Part shown: positions 28,608 to 39,580 of the stretch, piece after piece
Layout: each line of letters starts with the position of its first letter
Numbering within the stretch: position 1 is the first letter of the stretch
From: Parietichytrium sp. I65-24A
Taxonomy: Eukaryota; Sar; Bigyra; Thraustochytrida; Thraustochytriidae
NCBI GenBank assembly: GCA_012862575.1
Contig: BLSF01000085.1
Location: forward strand, 81,134-145,133
DNA: 64,000 nt
Reading direction: 5' to 3'
Notes under the pieces: model-generated
Seen by the model: only the letters and a program-made list of their open reading frames with translations
What the model was told of the DNA's origin: nothing
Databases searched by the model: none
Translations under genes and position numbers: made by a program

Positions 28608-31448
28608 TCAAAGGGAGTTGATTGCTCCACGCCAGCTGCTTCTATTTGCATTCACATCCACTTTCATTCTTAAAGGGTTTTTTGTGGGTGCCGTGTCGCC
28701 AGATTTCTGCTCCTCCTCTTCGTTCAGTTTGCATCCATCTTCGCAGAGAAAAGAATCACCGCCGAAGCCGTGTAGGTCAAAGGGTAGCTTTGCGTCAAGA
28801 TCCAGAGCACCTTCGAGCGCACTAGACTCCGGGCTTGTCACTCCAGTGTCAATTGTTGCATAGTGGACCTCTTTCTCGTCCCTGTGGGCCTCGTCGTACT
28901 CAAAGAAAGCGTTCCTAAGATTTATGAAATCTTCCGCCTCTGAGCTAGTGCCATCGCTACTGCAACTGTTGCTGCTACTTTCCCAACCGAGCCGCTCATC
29001 GCGCTCGAGTCTCTGGAGGAATTTATAAGCTTTGTTGGTGGCAGCGTGATTGGGGCCCAGCTTCAGCTTTCGAATAGAGAAGCAGAGAGCCTCCCTCGCT
29101 CGAGCCGTGTTGAAGTCACCCAGGGCCTCCAAAGCTATCGCCTCGTTTTCAAGGGTGTCGGCGGCTTGCAAGCTCTTACTTCCCAACTTTTCGTGGATCA
29201 CCTCGAGCGCCAGCTTGTAATACTTTAGCGCTTCTTGCATGTGTCCACTCTGCTTCAAAAGGACTCCGAGCCCGTTGAGGCTTATCGCAAGGGAGATCTT
29301 CCGAGGTGTGCTAGTCTGTTGCAGTTCAAGCGCGCGATGAAAGTGTCGGAACGCAAGTGTAGACTCTCCAAACGCATACCAAATGTTGCCAACATCGTTT
29401 AAGGCCTGGATGTCGCGCTCTTCGCATTCATCGAGGTTCTTTGGAAGAACAAGATTCAATTGTTCCAAAGCCGTGTGCAAGTCTCCACGGCACATGCACA
29501 TGGCACTGGAGAGGAGCAGGAGCTCTCTTGTCTTCTGTATTTCCAGGCCACTTTGAACGTACTTTGCCGCCTCCGATTCCCTGCCTAGCGCGTGAAGCGC
29601 GCGGCCTAGCGCCGTCAAAGTGCGCAGGACATGGGCGCGAGTGATTTTAGAGGAGTAACTTCCGTCTTGTTGCTGACGCCAAACAGTTTCCGCTCGCAAA
29701 AAGACCTTTACTGCCAAGGACGCTTCCCCAATTCGATAAAAGAGCATCCCGAGAGAATTATAAGTCTCCCCAACCTCTGTGGAAGCAGGGCCAAATTTTT
29801 CGATCTGTAGCCTGATCATTTCTTCGTAGATCGCAGCTGCGCGCCTCTCTTGACCGTAGTCTTCTGCGAGCAGTGCGTATGTTTTCAGAACCCGGACCTT
29901 GTGCTCGGGAGAGTCGTCTAGACCTTCGTGAACAAGGCGCAAAGCGTGCGAGAGCTCCTTCTTGGCTGCCTCGGATTGCTTCTCACTTGCCAGCAATCTG
30001 GCATGGGCCAAAGCTGCGTCGAGAGCTTCCTGAGGTTCCTGCATTCCGAAGTTTTGGATTGAAAGTTCAAAATGTCTCGATGCGACTTGCACTTCCTCGG
30101 CAGCCATGCAAGCCTTTGCCAGCCCGTAGTGTATGCGGGCTATGCGCACAGACGAGTCGGCATCTCTCATCAGCTCCGCGATTTGAAGCATTCGCTGGAG
30201 GTAGATGCGGCTGGAGGTGTAGTGGTGATCCTTTTCAAGCTCCTCGACTGCCTTTTGAAACACTCCCAAGACGTCGAACAGGGGGTTTTCCTCCTGGTCC
30301 TGCTCGTGGTGCAGGGCTTTGCTGAGTGACCTTCGAGGAGAAATGGCCGCAAAGACGCGTTGTATGGTACTCCTCCGGCGTCGGTGCGTTGGGCTGGCGC
30401 ATTCGTCTGGGGAATGAAGTAAGCTGGCATACTTGTCCAACTCCTCTTGTTTTGGACAGAAGCGGTTCAGGAGCAGTTCGTGCAGATATTTGGTAATGTC
30501 CCTATTGAAATCCGAAACGGACTGATAGCCCTCGAAGGTGCCGTCCGAGCAGGTAAAACCTTCAGTGAGCCACGCCAAGATGGACGCATGCTCGCCTTCT
30601 TTGCCCACTTGCCGAGTAGAGCTGGCCAGGTCAATGGATGCGATCGCTGACGCAAGAGGCTCTATGGTGCTGTACATTCCTTCTTCGTCAACCTCCGTTT
30701 CGAAAATAATGAGGTCAGAACTTCGGGAGCATCTCATCGCCAAAAAGAGCTCCCAGAGCAAGTTGATGTCATTCAATTCTAAGCTCGAAAGAAGGAATGT
30801 GCAGTGTGCACGAAAGCACTTTATCGAGAACGGAAGTCGGCGAGTTAAGAACCGCTCGCGGTCAGGAAGCGCAACAGGGAGATTTGCCTCTACTAGGTTT
30901 GCGTGATTTACACAGAAGGCGTCCATCCAGACATATCTTTGGTCTGGAAACTTTCGGTGCCATATCACTGCAAAAAAGTTGTGAAGACTCGCCAGCGTCG
31001 CTTTTGGAGGACAGCTCATAAACACTGCTTGGCCAGGTTTGCTGGCGAATGCGGGATCAATAGTTTCCACGTAGCCACAAGGGAAGAAACTCTCCTGCGC
31101 TGCGCTAAGATGTGGCACGATGCAAAAATTTCTCAGGTCTTCCAGTGTCCAGTTTGTCCTATTCTTTAGCAATACTTGTTCTGCACCAAACTCCACCCAG
31201 CCATTTGCAGTAAAGCCGCGATACCTGCGCTCGCCGCCGCATGGCTCAATAACTCTGATAGTTTCGCCCGCCCTGGCCTCGTCCCCAACATTTTCCTGGC
31301 AGACCACGAGTCGAACATCCGCAAACTCTTGGCCCCGCAAGACGCGTCTGAATAGTTTTTCAAGGAACGACACGGAGATACCCTTCAAACTCGTACAGCC
31401 CGGCTCTGGCTCCTGACCGACAGGTTCTGGATGCGCAGCGCGCCGCAT
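28608..31448 (-). CDS. TPR-repeat protein with N-terminal HET/TIR-like domain
   Basis: 946-residue single-exon protein. The first 390 residues form a globular domain with FMSCPP (about 143-148), YVWMDAFCVNHANL (172-185) and a later FRAHCTFLLSSLE...NLLWELFLAM segment. This resembles the domain in algal proteins and fungal HET proteins where W-x-D-x-x-C/S-I/V-N-Q marks the core, related to TIR. Here NQ is NH. Residues about 395-830 are TPR units of the kinesin-light-chain type (42-residue spacing: EEVQVASRHFELS, GEASLAVKVFLRA, GESTLAFRHFHRALELQ, GHMQEALKYYKLALEV), which bind partner proteins. The tail is acidic. ATG at 31448 is the first in frame. A sensor or scaffold role is inference; no nucleotide-binding STAND module lies between the two parts. 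Confidence 0.75.
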   Translation of the reverse strand: MRRAAHPEPVGQEPEPGCTSLKGISVSFLEKLFRRVLRGQEFADVRLVVCQENVGDEARAGETIRVIEPCGGERRYRGFTANGWVEFGAEQVLLKNRTNWTLEDLRNFCIVPHLSAAQESFFPCGYVETIDPAFASKPGQAVFMSCPPKATLASLHNFFAVIWHRKFPDQRYVWMDAFCVNHANLVEANLPVALPDRERFLTRRLPFSIKCFRAHCTFLLSSLELNDINLLWELFLAMRCSRSSDLIIFETEVDEEGMYSTIEPLASAIASIDLASSTRQVGKEGEHASILAWLTEGFTCSDGTFEGYQSVSDFNRDITKYLHELLLNRFCPKQEELDKYASLLHSPDECASPTHRRRRSTIQRVFAAISPRRSLSKALHHEQDQEENPLFDVLGVFQKAVEELEKDHHYTSSRIYLQRMLQIAELMRDADSSVRIARIHYGLAKACMAAEEVQVASRHFELSIQNFGMQEPQEALDAALAHARLLASEKQSEAAKKELSHALRLVHEGLDDSPEHKVRVLKTYALLAEDYGQERRAAAIYEEMIRLQIEKFGPASTEVGETYNSLGMLFYRIGEASLAVKVFLRAETVWRQQQDGSYSSKITRAHVLRTLTALGRALHALGRESEAAKYVQSGLEIQKTRELLLLSSAMCMCRGDLHTALEQLNLVLPKNLDECEERDIQALNDVGNIWYAFGESTLAFRHFHRALELQQTSTPRKISLAISLNGLGVLLKQSGHMQEALKYYKLALEVIHEKLGSKSLQAADTLENEAIALEALGDFNTARAREALCFSIRKLKLGPNHAATNKAYKFLQRLERDERLGWESSSNSCSSDGTSSEAEDFINLRNAFFEYDEAHRDEKEVHYATIDTGVTSPESSALEGALDLDAKLPFDLHGFGGDSFLCEDGCKLNEEEEQKSGDTAPTKNPLRMKVDVNANRSSWRGAINSL

Positions 31449-34400
31449 GGCTGCCGCCCGCTTCTCAACCAACTTTGGCGATCAACTCTCCCAGGGTCAA
31501 TCACTGTAAACAATCATGCGGGGATGCTCGGTCGTGCCTCCTCTTCACTTTTTACGCGCAAAACTCTGAATGAAGCGCTTGGGGACCCTCTCGCTGGCAC
31601 GGTCTCGCGTGGGTCTCTATCCCGCGACACTTCGGCTGGACTTGGCCCTGGCGTGGTGCCTATCGCTTGTTGAGGTGTAAATTTTCTAAGGTAAATACTT
31701 CCACAAGCTTGTACAGAGCAATATACAGGAGAACTAAACAAATCGAAGAGCTCTCTGCGCATGAAGCTATGCCCCGCACAACTACGATGTATCATCAAAT
31801 ATATAGTCGAGGAATCTAACGATAGTTGTTGCACACGCCCCACCGCTTGTGCACTCACTCTGGTTGGGCCAAGGCGGAATGGACGGAGTCGTCCGAATCG
31901 GGGAGGCCTTACCTTCGAGTTGACCGATTGATAATCATTCATTCATTCATTCATTCATTCACTGTGCGACACGTGTACAGTGGCGGCCATGGCATTGGTG
32001 GCGTCCGCCTTTTGCTCCATCCTTCATGCACAAGTGCTCAGTATCGCGCGTACGAATGAAACGCAGTGGCTCCGCGCCACAATCCATTTCTTCCCGAACG
32101 GGACTAGAAGCAACATCTATTCCTCCCTACACCCACCACCTTCATAAGAGCGACCAAGCCCTCCACATGTATTCGTGGAACATGGCTGAACGGACACTAT
32201 TGACATTCAGCATAGGTTACCTAAGTTTTATCCTATGGTTAGTGATAGTAATAATTGAATGTCTATAGTCCGAGTTGTCAATTTTGATTTTGTCAACTTT
32301 GATTTTGGCCAGCGATTTCGAGGCGTGGTTGGTGTGTTTCAGGAATATGATTGTTGTTTCAAGCTACTTGCGCAGCTCGCGACCTCTCTTGCAGTGTCAA
32401 TGGAAAGAGGTCTTCGCGTATCTCTTCAGCTCTTCCGCTTAGCTTCTGCAACGTGTCTATCATCGCGAAACTTCTCGTCTGCTCTGAATACTTGCTTCTG
32501 TGCAGAAAGCTCTCTCGACAATTGACGGACAAAAGTGGCCCCTGTACGTTCGCTTTCATTCTTTCTCTATCTACAAACACTTCAGACACTGGGTACTGGG
32601 TCTCGATTCCAAGACCATTTCGAACCCATCGATAACGTCGTTCCTCAATTCTTCAACGAACTTCACATTGCTCCGCGACCCTTCAGCTTCAGCTTCTTCT
32701 CGAGCGAAGAAGCTCATAGTTAAAGCGCAAAAACTTCTTCAAGGACAAGCGAAACAAAACAGGGACAAAATGAACTTTTCTCTTTCGATTACTCGTCCAA
32801 GATAAGATATCGTAGACAAAGGTGCACACCCTCAAAACTTTAGATTTGCTTATCTATATTTGGTAAGGCTCCGATTTACTAGGATCTCTTATTACCCCGT
32901 AAGGAAGGATACCAATATTTGGTAGCCACTTGAGCAACACCGATTGGGGAGAGCAATTAGTGAAAATGCGTATGTAACCTTACGAACATTATGTGGCTGG
33001 ATTTGACTGCATAAGCTTATTCATTTGTTCATTCTCTGTCAACAAAATGTATCAAACAATCCCTCCACGGACTCCACGGGTCACACGGGTCCACGAATCG
33101 TTCAATGGAATGCTTCTTTCTGTCTCTCTGTTCAGTGAATGCTCTGGATGATAACTTGGCACAGTAGTCTCAAGCTGTCTCAAGATTCGCAACATGGAAC
33201 ACCATAAAGGGCGAGGAAAATGGCGGCGAAGAGAGAAAAATGGCCTCGCCATTCTCGCCTAGCAGTCAGTCACCCATTGGCATAACATAGCCCCTACTGC
33301 ACGCATTACCCTAAATATTAATCGCTCAGTTGGTGTAGTTGATACGAAGCATACTAGCTCGATGAGGATGATAGAGCGATGTTAACGACAACTATAGGAC
33401 AGTCAAGGAGCCAATACACTTGGGTATATAGTACTGCTTAATAGTTCGCTTTAAGCTTATCTCCCTCTCGAGAAGGCAAAAGCCGGAACGGCTTATGATA
33501 TGTACTAGCCGATGCTTAGTGCGCATTCCACATCGCCATCTCGCCATGCGAGCTGAGCTTAAGCGACGCTCTAACCAACTCTTACCGTGCCCTTAATCGA
33601 GAATTAAAACGTTCTCCCTATCCCACTGCTAATGGCACGCTACGAACAGAAGCGCACACTCACAGCAGTCAAAGCGCATTCTAGCGCATTCTCTAGCACG
33701 ACAGCTCTCCCTTTCCCTCTCTCTCTCTCTCTCTCTCTGTGTGTCTCGCTCTCTCCCGCCCTCACACACCGGCACGCATCCTCACAGCAAATCACCACCG
33801 CACTCGCTAGCATCAAATCTACTGCTCTCTGAGGCTCGCCCGCCCTCACATCCGCTCTTAGTCCCCTCGCTACTCACCCTTACCCATCCCGACCATACGC
33901 CAACCTCGAAAGCGGCGCACACCACCTAGCGACGTCTACTCTCCGGCTGGGACGTCTTAATGCCTAGCTATCCAATGCCTAGCCCCCTGCTATGAGAGCC
34001 AGAAAACATTCAGAAAACACAGAAAATGAGAGGAAAAAGTGGGAAAAAAATGAAAAAAACATGAGAGAGAAGTTTCCTTTGAACGAAAAGTCTCTCTCTC
34101 TGTCTTCTCTCTCTTTTTTGATTTCAAGAAACGACGGAAAGAGCGCGCACTTAGCTGGCGAGAGAGAGGTGTACGCGGGTACACAGGACATACGCAGACG
34201 TAAGAAGCTCCTAGCGTAAGCTAATAGTCTGCCTAAGCCCCAGCGACTGCGCGCAGCGTGCGAAGGGATCAGTGGATCAGTGGAGCGGCGGAGCTGGCGC
34301 ACAGGGTGGATTCGAGGAGCGAGCGTTGGTACTTGGGCACTTGGGCAGTTGTTCGTGCGTCCCAAGTTGCGCGGGAAGCGTGAAATTATTGTTGGCGATC

Positions 34401-34715
34401 TGTGATCTGTGAGCTGTGAGCTGTGAGGGTGACGAAGATCGAAGCTGGAAAGAGAGCTGTTTATTGAGTGAGAGATTTAGATTTGTCTTGTGTCTGTCTC
34501 TTCGGTGTGTGTTTGTGTGTGTGTTTGCGTGTTTGCGCATGAAGCGTTGAACATTGCGGGTTGGCTGTGGTGGTCAAAAATATACAGATTTATATATATA
34601 TCTGTGTTTCTCTCGCTTGAAGCCGAAGCGTAGAAAGAAGAGAGGGCCGTTTTGTGGATATTGTAGCGGTGCGTTGGCAATTATCGCATAAATCGCATCT
34701 CAGAACTCAGGAAGA
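31449..34715. other. Long intergenic region, no supported gene
   Basis: 3.3 kb between divergent starts. It contains an ATTC repeat (31937-31961), CTAG- and TAG-rich sequence without open frames (32820-33970), a CT run near 33710-33740 and GT-rich sequence near 34500-34530 that belongs to the leader of the next gene. I checked 33290-33600 for tRNA-like arms and found none that pair fully. Confidence 0.5.
31937..31961. repeat. ATTC microsatellite
   Basis: About six copies of ATTC, same unit as the tract at 2316-2344. Confidence 0.9.
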
Positions 34716-35888
34716 ATGATGGAGCGCAAGAGTGTCAAGCCGCGGCTGGAGAAGGAGAACAGCAGCACAATGAACAAGCTGATGATGTCCGCGCACAAGG
34801 CCGCAATGTCTGCTGCAGATAATGTTTGGGCACGAACGAAAGTTGTGCGCAGCAAGTTTCCAACCGGACCGAGAGCGCACATGCGCAAGGCGTCCATGGC
34901 ATTCCCATCGAACCGCCTACTCGAGTCGGTTGCAGAGAACAACGATGTCATCTACTACGACTCGATGAGGGATCTTTGGGAAGACGACGTGTCCAACCTC
35001 CCAGTCGCCAAGGACCTCCCAAGGCTCATCCGTAGGGTCTGCATCGTCAACCAGGAGGACGAGATTCTGTTTTTGCCTGCCGGAGGCACTGCTCCTGCGA
35101 GGCTGTGGCCATCTATGCCGAAGGGCAGCGCGCCGTCGGAAGAGAACTCGAGCGAGGACGACGAAGATGAGCTCGATGAGAATGAAGCTCAGAGTACCGA
35201 CTCGGCAACAGCACCCGACGCAGAGTCTTCCGAGGAAGCCGAGCCCGAGAGACCTCGCAGGAGCTCCAGGCTTGCCCGCTTCTCGCTTCTGCGGAAGCGC
35301 AAGAGCACGCCGAAGGAGGAGGATTTGAGCACCAATGCAGCGGTGGTGAAACTCATTCTTGAATTCGTCGATGTCCTCGCAGAGCGCCTCGAGTCCCCAG
35401 AGGAGCAGGAGAGGATCAAGGAGGAGCTCAAGGAGATCAAGGAGTCCGTGAAGGACTCGTCTGACCTGCAGCTGGTGGTCAAGGAGATTATCAGCGCACT
35501 TGGCGAAGACTCCAAGGTTGTCCGCGTGTTCAAGGCGATACACCAAAACGTTGTGCTGCACAGCACCGTCCAACTAAAAACCAAGCTTACCATGAAGTAC
35601 AACACCAAAGACATCCGAACAGCTGATGGTTGGCGTATTGTGGTCATGCTCGCCAAGGGATACATTCAAGTCGCGCACGTCCGCAAGGAACAGTCTATCG
35701 ACGCCTTCGGAAACGTAAAGGACCATTGGGAGTTCGAGTGGGAGGTGCGCATGACGTTTGACGACCGCATGCTACACATGACTGCTGCTCAAATACGAAT
35801 CACGCGCCTCATTCTGGGCGAGACTATGGACGAGAGTCTTGCCCAAGAGTTAAAGTCTACACTGGTGGACGGCCTCATCGTTATTTAG
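34716..35888 (+). CDS. Conserved-looking protein of unknown function
   Basis: 390 residues, single exon, ATG ATG at 34716. The N-terminal 60 residues are basic (KSVKPRLEKENS, HKAAMSAADNVWARTKVVRSKF). A middle block (75-115) reads YYDSMRDLWEDDVSNLPVAKDL, followed by a Glu/Asp/Ser linker (about 138-185), an RSSRLARFSLLRKRK basic cluster, a helical region with LAERLESPEEQERIKEELKEIKES, and a compact C-terminal domain (about 285-390) with KTKLTMKYNTKDIRTADGW, VAHVRKEQSIDAFG and WEFEWEVRMTFD. The last domain has the alternating pattern of a beta sandwich and resembles uncharacterised protist proteins I cannot name. No catalytic motif is evident. Clean frame and codon use support a real gene; function unknown. 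Confidence 0.75.
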   Translation: MMERKSVKPRLEKENSSTMNKLMMSAHKAAMSAADNVWARTKVVRSKFPTGPRAHMRKASMAFPSNRLLESVAENNDVIYYDSMRDLWEDDVSNLPVAKDLPRLIRRVCIVNQEDEILFLPAGGTAPARLWPSMPKGSAPSEENSSEDDEDELDENEAQSTDSATAPDAESSEEAEPERPRRSSRLARFSLLRKRKSTPKEEDLSTNAAVVKLILEFVDVLAERLESPEEQERIKEELKEIKESVKDSSDLQLVVKEIISALGEDSKVVRVFKAIHQNVVLHSTVQLKTKLTMKYNTKDIRTADGWRIVVMLAKGYIQVAHVRKEQSIDAFGNVKDHWEFEWEVRMTFDDRMLHMTAAQIRITRLILGETMDESLAQELKSTLVDGLIVI

Positions 35889-36679
35889 AGGCACACATTG
35901 ATCACTGGAGTTCCAAATCTCGGGATCTGACATTGGTAGGGAACCAATGAGCGCATACTTTGGTACATATATGCGATGCATTTCTATGCCTGCTTGCTCT
36001 GCCTCGTGGGCTTACGTTTGGCGCGATGCCGCGCAGCACAACAGCTCTATCTTGTTGCTGATTTGCTCCTACTTTTCTCTCTTCTTCTTTCAAGCTGCGT
36101 TGCTTTCTGTTGAATCGGACTGGTGAACTCTCCGCAATGCACCTTGGTGGTGAAGAAGCCTTGCCTTTCTGGTGTTATCGGTTGTCGTCTTCTTTGCGCA
36201 AGAGATTTTCTTCGATTGAACAGTATGATGCAGCTCTTGGTGTAATAATTATTTGAATGATTTGTTTGAGAAAAGATCTGTTGAATTCCTTCTTTGCAGT
36301 GTGCACAATATAGTTTTTCACTAGATTTTGGGATCGCATCCCCATCCAACTCAGACCTGACCCAGACACTCAGCTCGTCGTTCGTTCTCTCCTTTCGCAT
36401 AAAAGAGGCTGCGCCCCCAGGTTTTCGAGCGCGAGGTTTCCGTACATTTGAGCAACTTTTGTTTTTCATGACCTCGACCATTGAGGCTGTGTTCGAAGGG
36501 CGGTGGCAGGAATAGACAGTGGTAGCGGCATGCAGAAACTCGATTTGTCTCTATTCTCTGACAGCCTGGCGTCCTCCCCTTTTCAAGAGTCCTGGCAAAT
36601 GCATACGTGGGCGCGTCTTTCGCAAAACTACATGAGGAATCTTCAAGCAAGTCTGCCCTCTTTCAGCAACGGGAAGAAT
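35889..36679. other. Spacer between convergent genes
   Basis: About 790 bp between the tails of the unknown gene and the kinesin gene. Short frames on both strands have no pattern; nothing else was seen. Confidence 0.45.
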
Positions 36680-38464
36680 TTACTTGAACGGCTGCCCGAG
36701 CTTTGACAACTTTTGAGCTTGCATGAGAACTGCCCATTCCGCCATTGCCAGACGGTCGTCGTGCGACAAACATCCGTTTGGCTCATCGGGCTTGCTGATC
36801 AGGTGGTGATACAGCCAATTCTCGTACATGGCAATAACCTTGTCACTGTCAAGAACTAGCTTGGCGCCGGGATTCCGCTGAGTCCAATTCTCCAGCCTCT
36901 TGACGGCACAGCCGACCTTGGTGTGCAGCTCCATGAGCTCGTCCTCTTCTCTCTCTTGGCTGTCCTCGCTTTGCCTCCGGGATTTTCCCGAGGTTGGGCG
37001 AGAAGAAAAGGACCCGCTCCTTCTGGCGCGGGTCTTTGCATTATTTTGTACAGGGGTCGCAGGCCGACTGCCTGCAAACGAGGATTGCACAACGCTCGAA
37101 GCCCGCGATGGTGGGCGAGATGCCTGTGATGACTCTTGTGGCAGCCCCGCCCTCTCAAGCTCAAGCTCTAGTAGCCGAATTCTTGCTTCAAGCTTCTTGA
37201 TGAGCTGCGAGTCGTTAAGCGACTCGTTGACGGATACCTTTGTCATGACCCTTTTGGCGCGGTCGGCGAATTGAAGTGATGAGATGCTCTCCTCTGTGCA
37301 GGATTGCGCCGGCGACAGCGCGATGAGGACGCTGGTCTTCGAATTTCCTCCTAGCGAATCTTGCAAGAGCCGAGTGAGCTTTGAGTTTCGATACGGCACG
37401 TGCGTGTTAGTTGGCCCGAGCAGCGCGCGGATGCAATTGCCCAGGTTCGAGAGGCTTTGATTGATACTGGTCATCTCTTGAATGCGCTGATTGGAACAAG
37501 CTGCAAACTGGTGAGAGCGCCATTTCTCCGATCCGGCTAGGTCGACAAGGTTCAATTTACTGCGGAGGCAAGTATCCCCACCCCGTGTCACGGAGTGCTG
37601 CTCCAAGCTTACCTGAAATATGGTGTGAGAACGGCTCGAGTATTCATTCATGTCTGTCGCGTCGATGGCACGGTTAAGCGCCCCTCGCCACAGCAAGTCA
37701 TAGACTTCGTGCAGACTCGAGACTTGAGTGCAGATGAGATCGGGTACAAAAACGCCGCCCTGATCATCCTCTAACAGATCGAGACCTCTCTCCCCTTGCT
37801 GGCGCTTGCTGCCCGCATTACAAAGCAAGTCGTAAACCTTTTCGTTGTAAATCTCCATGTAGCTGCACGTGCATTTTACATAAATGCCGTTTCTTGGAGC
37901 CTCTCGCTCTACGTACTCAAAGATCCTTTCCAGAGATCTTGGCAATATTCCTTTAGCTTCCGAACACATCACAGAGGATTCTAGTGGCCTTGCGAGCTCT
38001 TCGTTTGGGTCGTTCTTGCCAGCCGCGATCTGCCACAAGTCCTCGCCCAGCATGGAGTACGTTTTCCCGGACCCGGTCTGCCCATATGCGATGAGCGACC
38101 CATTGAACCCTTGGCATACGGCATTCACGAGCGAAAGTCCACACCTTTGAAACACTTCGTCCTGCTCAGAGCCCTCGTCAAAGGCATGATCGAATTTGTA
38201 CCCCGCATCACCGACCCGCACTTCTCCTTCCACTACACAACAGCCTCCAGGTCTTGAGCGGTTTTCCACCTGCGTTTCCAGAGCCAGCTCCCGCCGGTTT
38301 AAAGGGCGGAGCCTTGTGTAGACTTTGATGCGTTCTTCTGCGCCATTGCGAAAGCTGGCCGATCTTCGCATTTCCTCCTCTCCTCCGCGAGTGCAGTCGA
38401 CGCCCTTCGACCTTTCGCAACTCTGATAGGTAGGTGCTTTTGCGATGACCTGACTTGTGATCAT
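36680..38464 (-). CDS. Kinesin motor protein
   Basis: 594-residue kinesin with an N-terminal motor. Kinesins walk on or reshape microtubules by ATP hydrolysis. The P-loop GQTGSGKTYSM is at 128-138; switch I reads NEYSSRSHTIF, switch II DLAGSEK, and the neck-proximal SLQFADRAKRV closes the domain near residue 415. Inserts relative to conventional kinesin lie after the P-loop (DLWQIAAGKNDPNEELARPLESS). A short helical neck (LIKKLEARIRLLELELERAG) follows, then a Ser/Arg-rich linker and a C-terminal helical domain (about 510-594; LENWTQRNPGAKL, MYENWLYHHLISK). No long coiled-coil stalk is present, so dimerisation may be weak. The neck and switch sequences recall plant/protist ungrouped or ARK-like kinesins; I do not assign a subfamily. 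ATG at 38464 was chosen; upstream codons lack ATG. Confidence 0.95.
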   Translation of the reverse strand: MITSQVIAKAPTYQSCERSKGVDCTRGGEEEMRRSASFRNGAEERIKVYTRLRPLNRRELALETQVENRSRPGGCCVVEGEVRVGDAGYKFDHAFDEGSEQDEVFQRCGLSLVNAVCQGFNGSLIAYGQTGSGKTYSMLGEDLWQIAAGKNDPNEELARPLESSVMCSEAKGILPRSLERIFEYVEREAPRNGIYVKCTCSYMEIYNEKVYDLLCNAGSKRQQGERGLDLLEDDQGGVFVPDLICTQVSSLHEVYDLLWRGALNRAIDATDMNEYSSRSHTIFQVSLEQHSVTRGGDTCLRSKLNLVDLAGSEKWRSHQFAACSNQRIQEMTSINQSLSNLGNCIRALLGPTNTHVPYRNSKLTRLLQDSLGGNSKTSVLIALSPAQSCTEESISSLQFADRAKRVMTKVSVNESLNDSQLIKKLEARIRLLELELERAGLPQESSQASRPPSRASSVVQSSFAGSRPATPVQNNAKTRARRSGSFSSRPTSGKSRRQSEDSQEREEDELMELHTKVGCAVKRLENWTQRNPGAKLVLDSDKVIAMYENWLYHHLISKPDEPNGCLSHDDRLAMAEWAVLMQAQKLSKLGQPFK

Positions 38465-39580
38465 ACGTTCATGTCTGTACTCACTCTCATTCACGGTCAG
38501 TCAGTCAGTCCAATATACTGAGGAGAGGGTTTCGAGGAGTCTCTTTGATGACTCTGCATATTCTCCTATCTCGAGACATGCCATTCACAGTTTCAATTTA
38601 CAGTCGACTCATTTTCGTTACATGTCTCTTTGCCTTTTGTGTGTTGGGTTTGTTTATCTGTGCGCCTTTCAACCGCTTCTTGCAATGCCATGGAAGGCCA
38701 GCTATTTGCGTTTCGGTTTTCAAGGTTCAATGTGTTCGATGGAACATGAACATGTTCAACATGAGAACGCGATTACATCCACAAGAAGACCGTTACGGGA
38801 GGTTCTCCATACGATTCTCTGTTCGCGAACAAAATGAACAACCGTCTTGATCGGCGAACTTCGTCGCGTGGATACACACTGTTACCAGATTCCTTCTTGC
38901 ACAAACAATGTTTTCAATCCTCATGCTCTTGACATCTCTTGACGGTAACTTTCACTTTTTGGGCATTTGACTGAGCAGTTGCTGATCCGGGCGTAAAACT
39001 ATAAATCGCCTGCCATTTTACCTTTATTAAACTCTATAATTTGACTTTACCTAACCTCTCTGTCGAGGTTGTTGCGCTTTTAAATCGGTCAAATGGCATC
39101 ATGCGACTCTCGAGAAAAAAGGCACCATCAGCATCCATCAGCGTTTCATGCAGGTTGTTTTCCTTTTTCTTTTCTTTTTTTCGGTCAATTTCAATCCGCT
39201 TTTCTCATTCATGAACAACATATAAAACAATTCAAATTTGACATTGGCGTTAATAATATAACCACCCGTCTTTCCCCCGCCTGCCTGACTCTTCGATCCA
39301 GAGACAGCACAGTAATATCTGTGTGGGAGAAAAGATCATTCCATTAAATAGTCGACGGCTGTTCCTCCTGCCAAGGTGCCACCGGTTGGCTGTTCAACCT
39401 GTTAGTGTACGAAAATTTGCTTCAACTTCAGCCCCGTCAAATCAGCATAATTCCACCTTCGACGGCCAAGCGTATCGTGTTTCTTTGCAGCGCTGTCACA
39501 ATTCTTAGAATCATTCGTTCGTCGCGTCGCGCCACGGCGCTGCTTTTGGAAAGAAATTGCAAACTTTTATGTCAGGGCAC
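38465..39580. other. Intergenic region, no supported gene
   Basis: 1.1 kb upstream of kinesin and downstream of the nucleoside transporter. Sequence is AT-rich with pyrimidine tracts (TTTTCTTTTCTTTTTTTC near 39165). Short frames have no pattern. Confidence 0.45.

Noticed and set aside
33520-33600. tRNA-like D-arm sequence on the minus strand (GAGTTGGTTAGAGCGTCGCT)
   Set aside because: No matching acceptor stem and no T-arm consensus at the expected distance.
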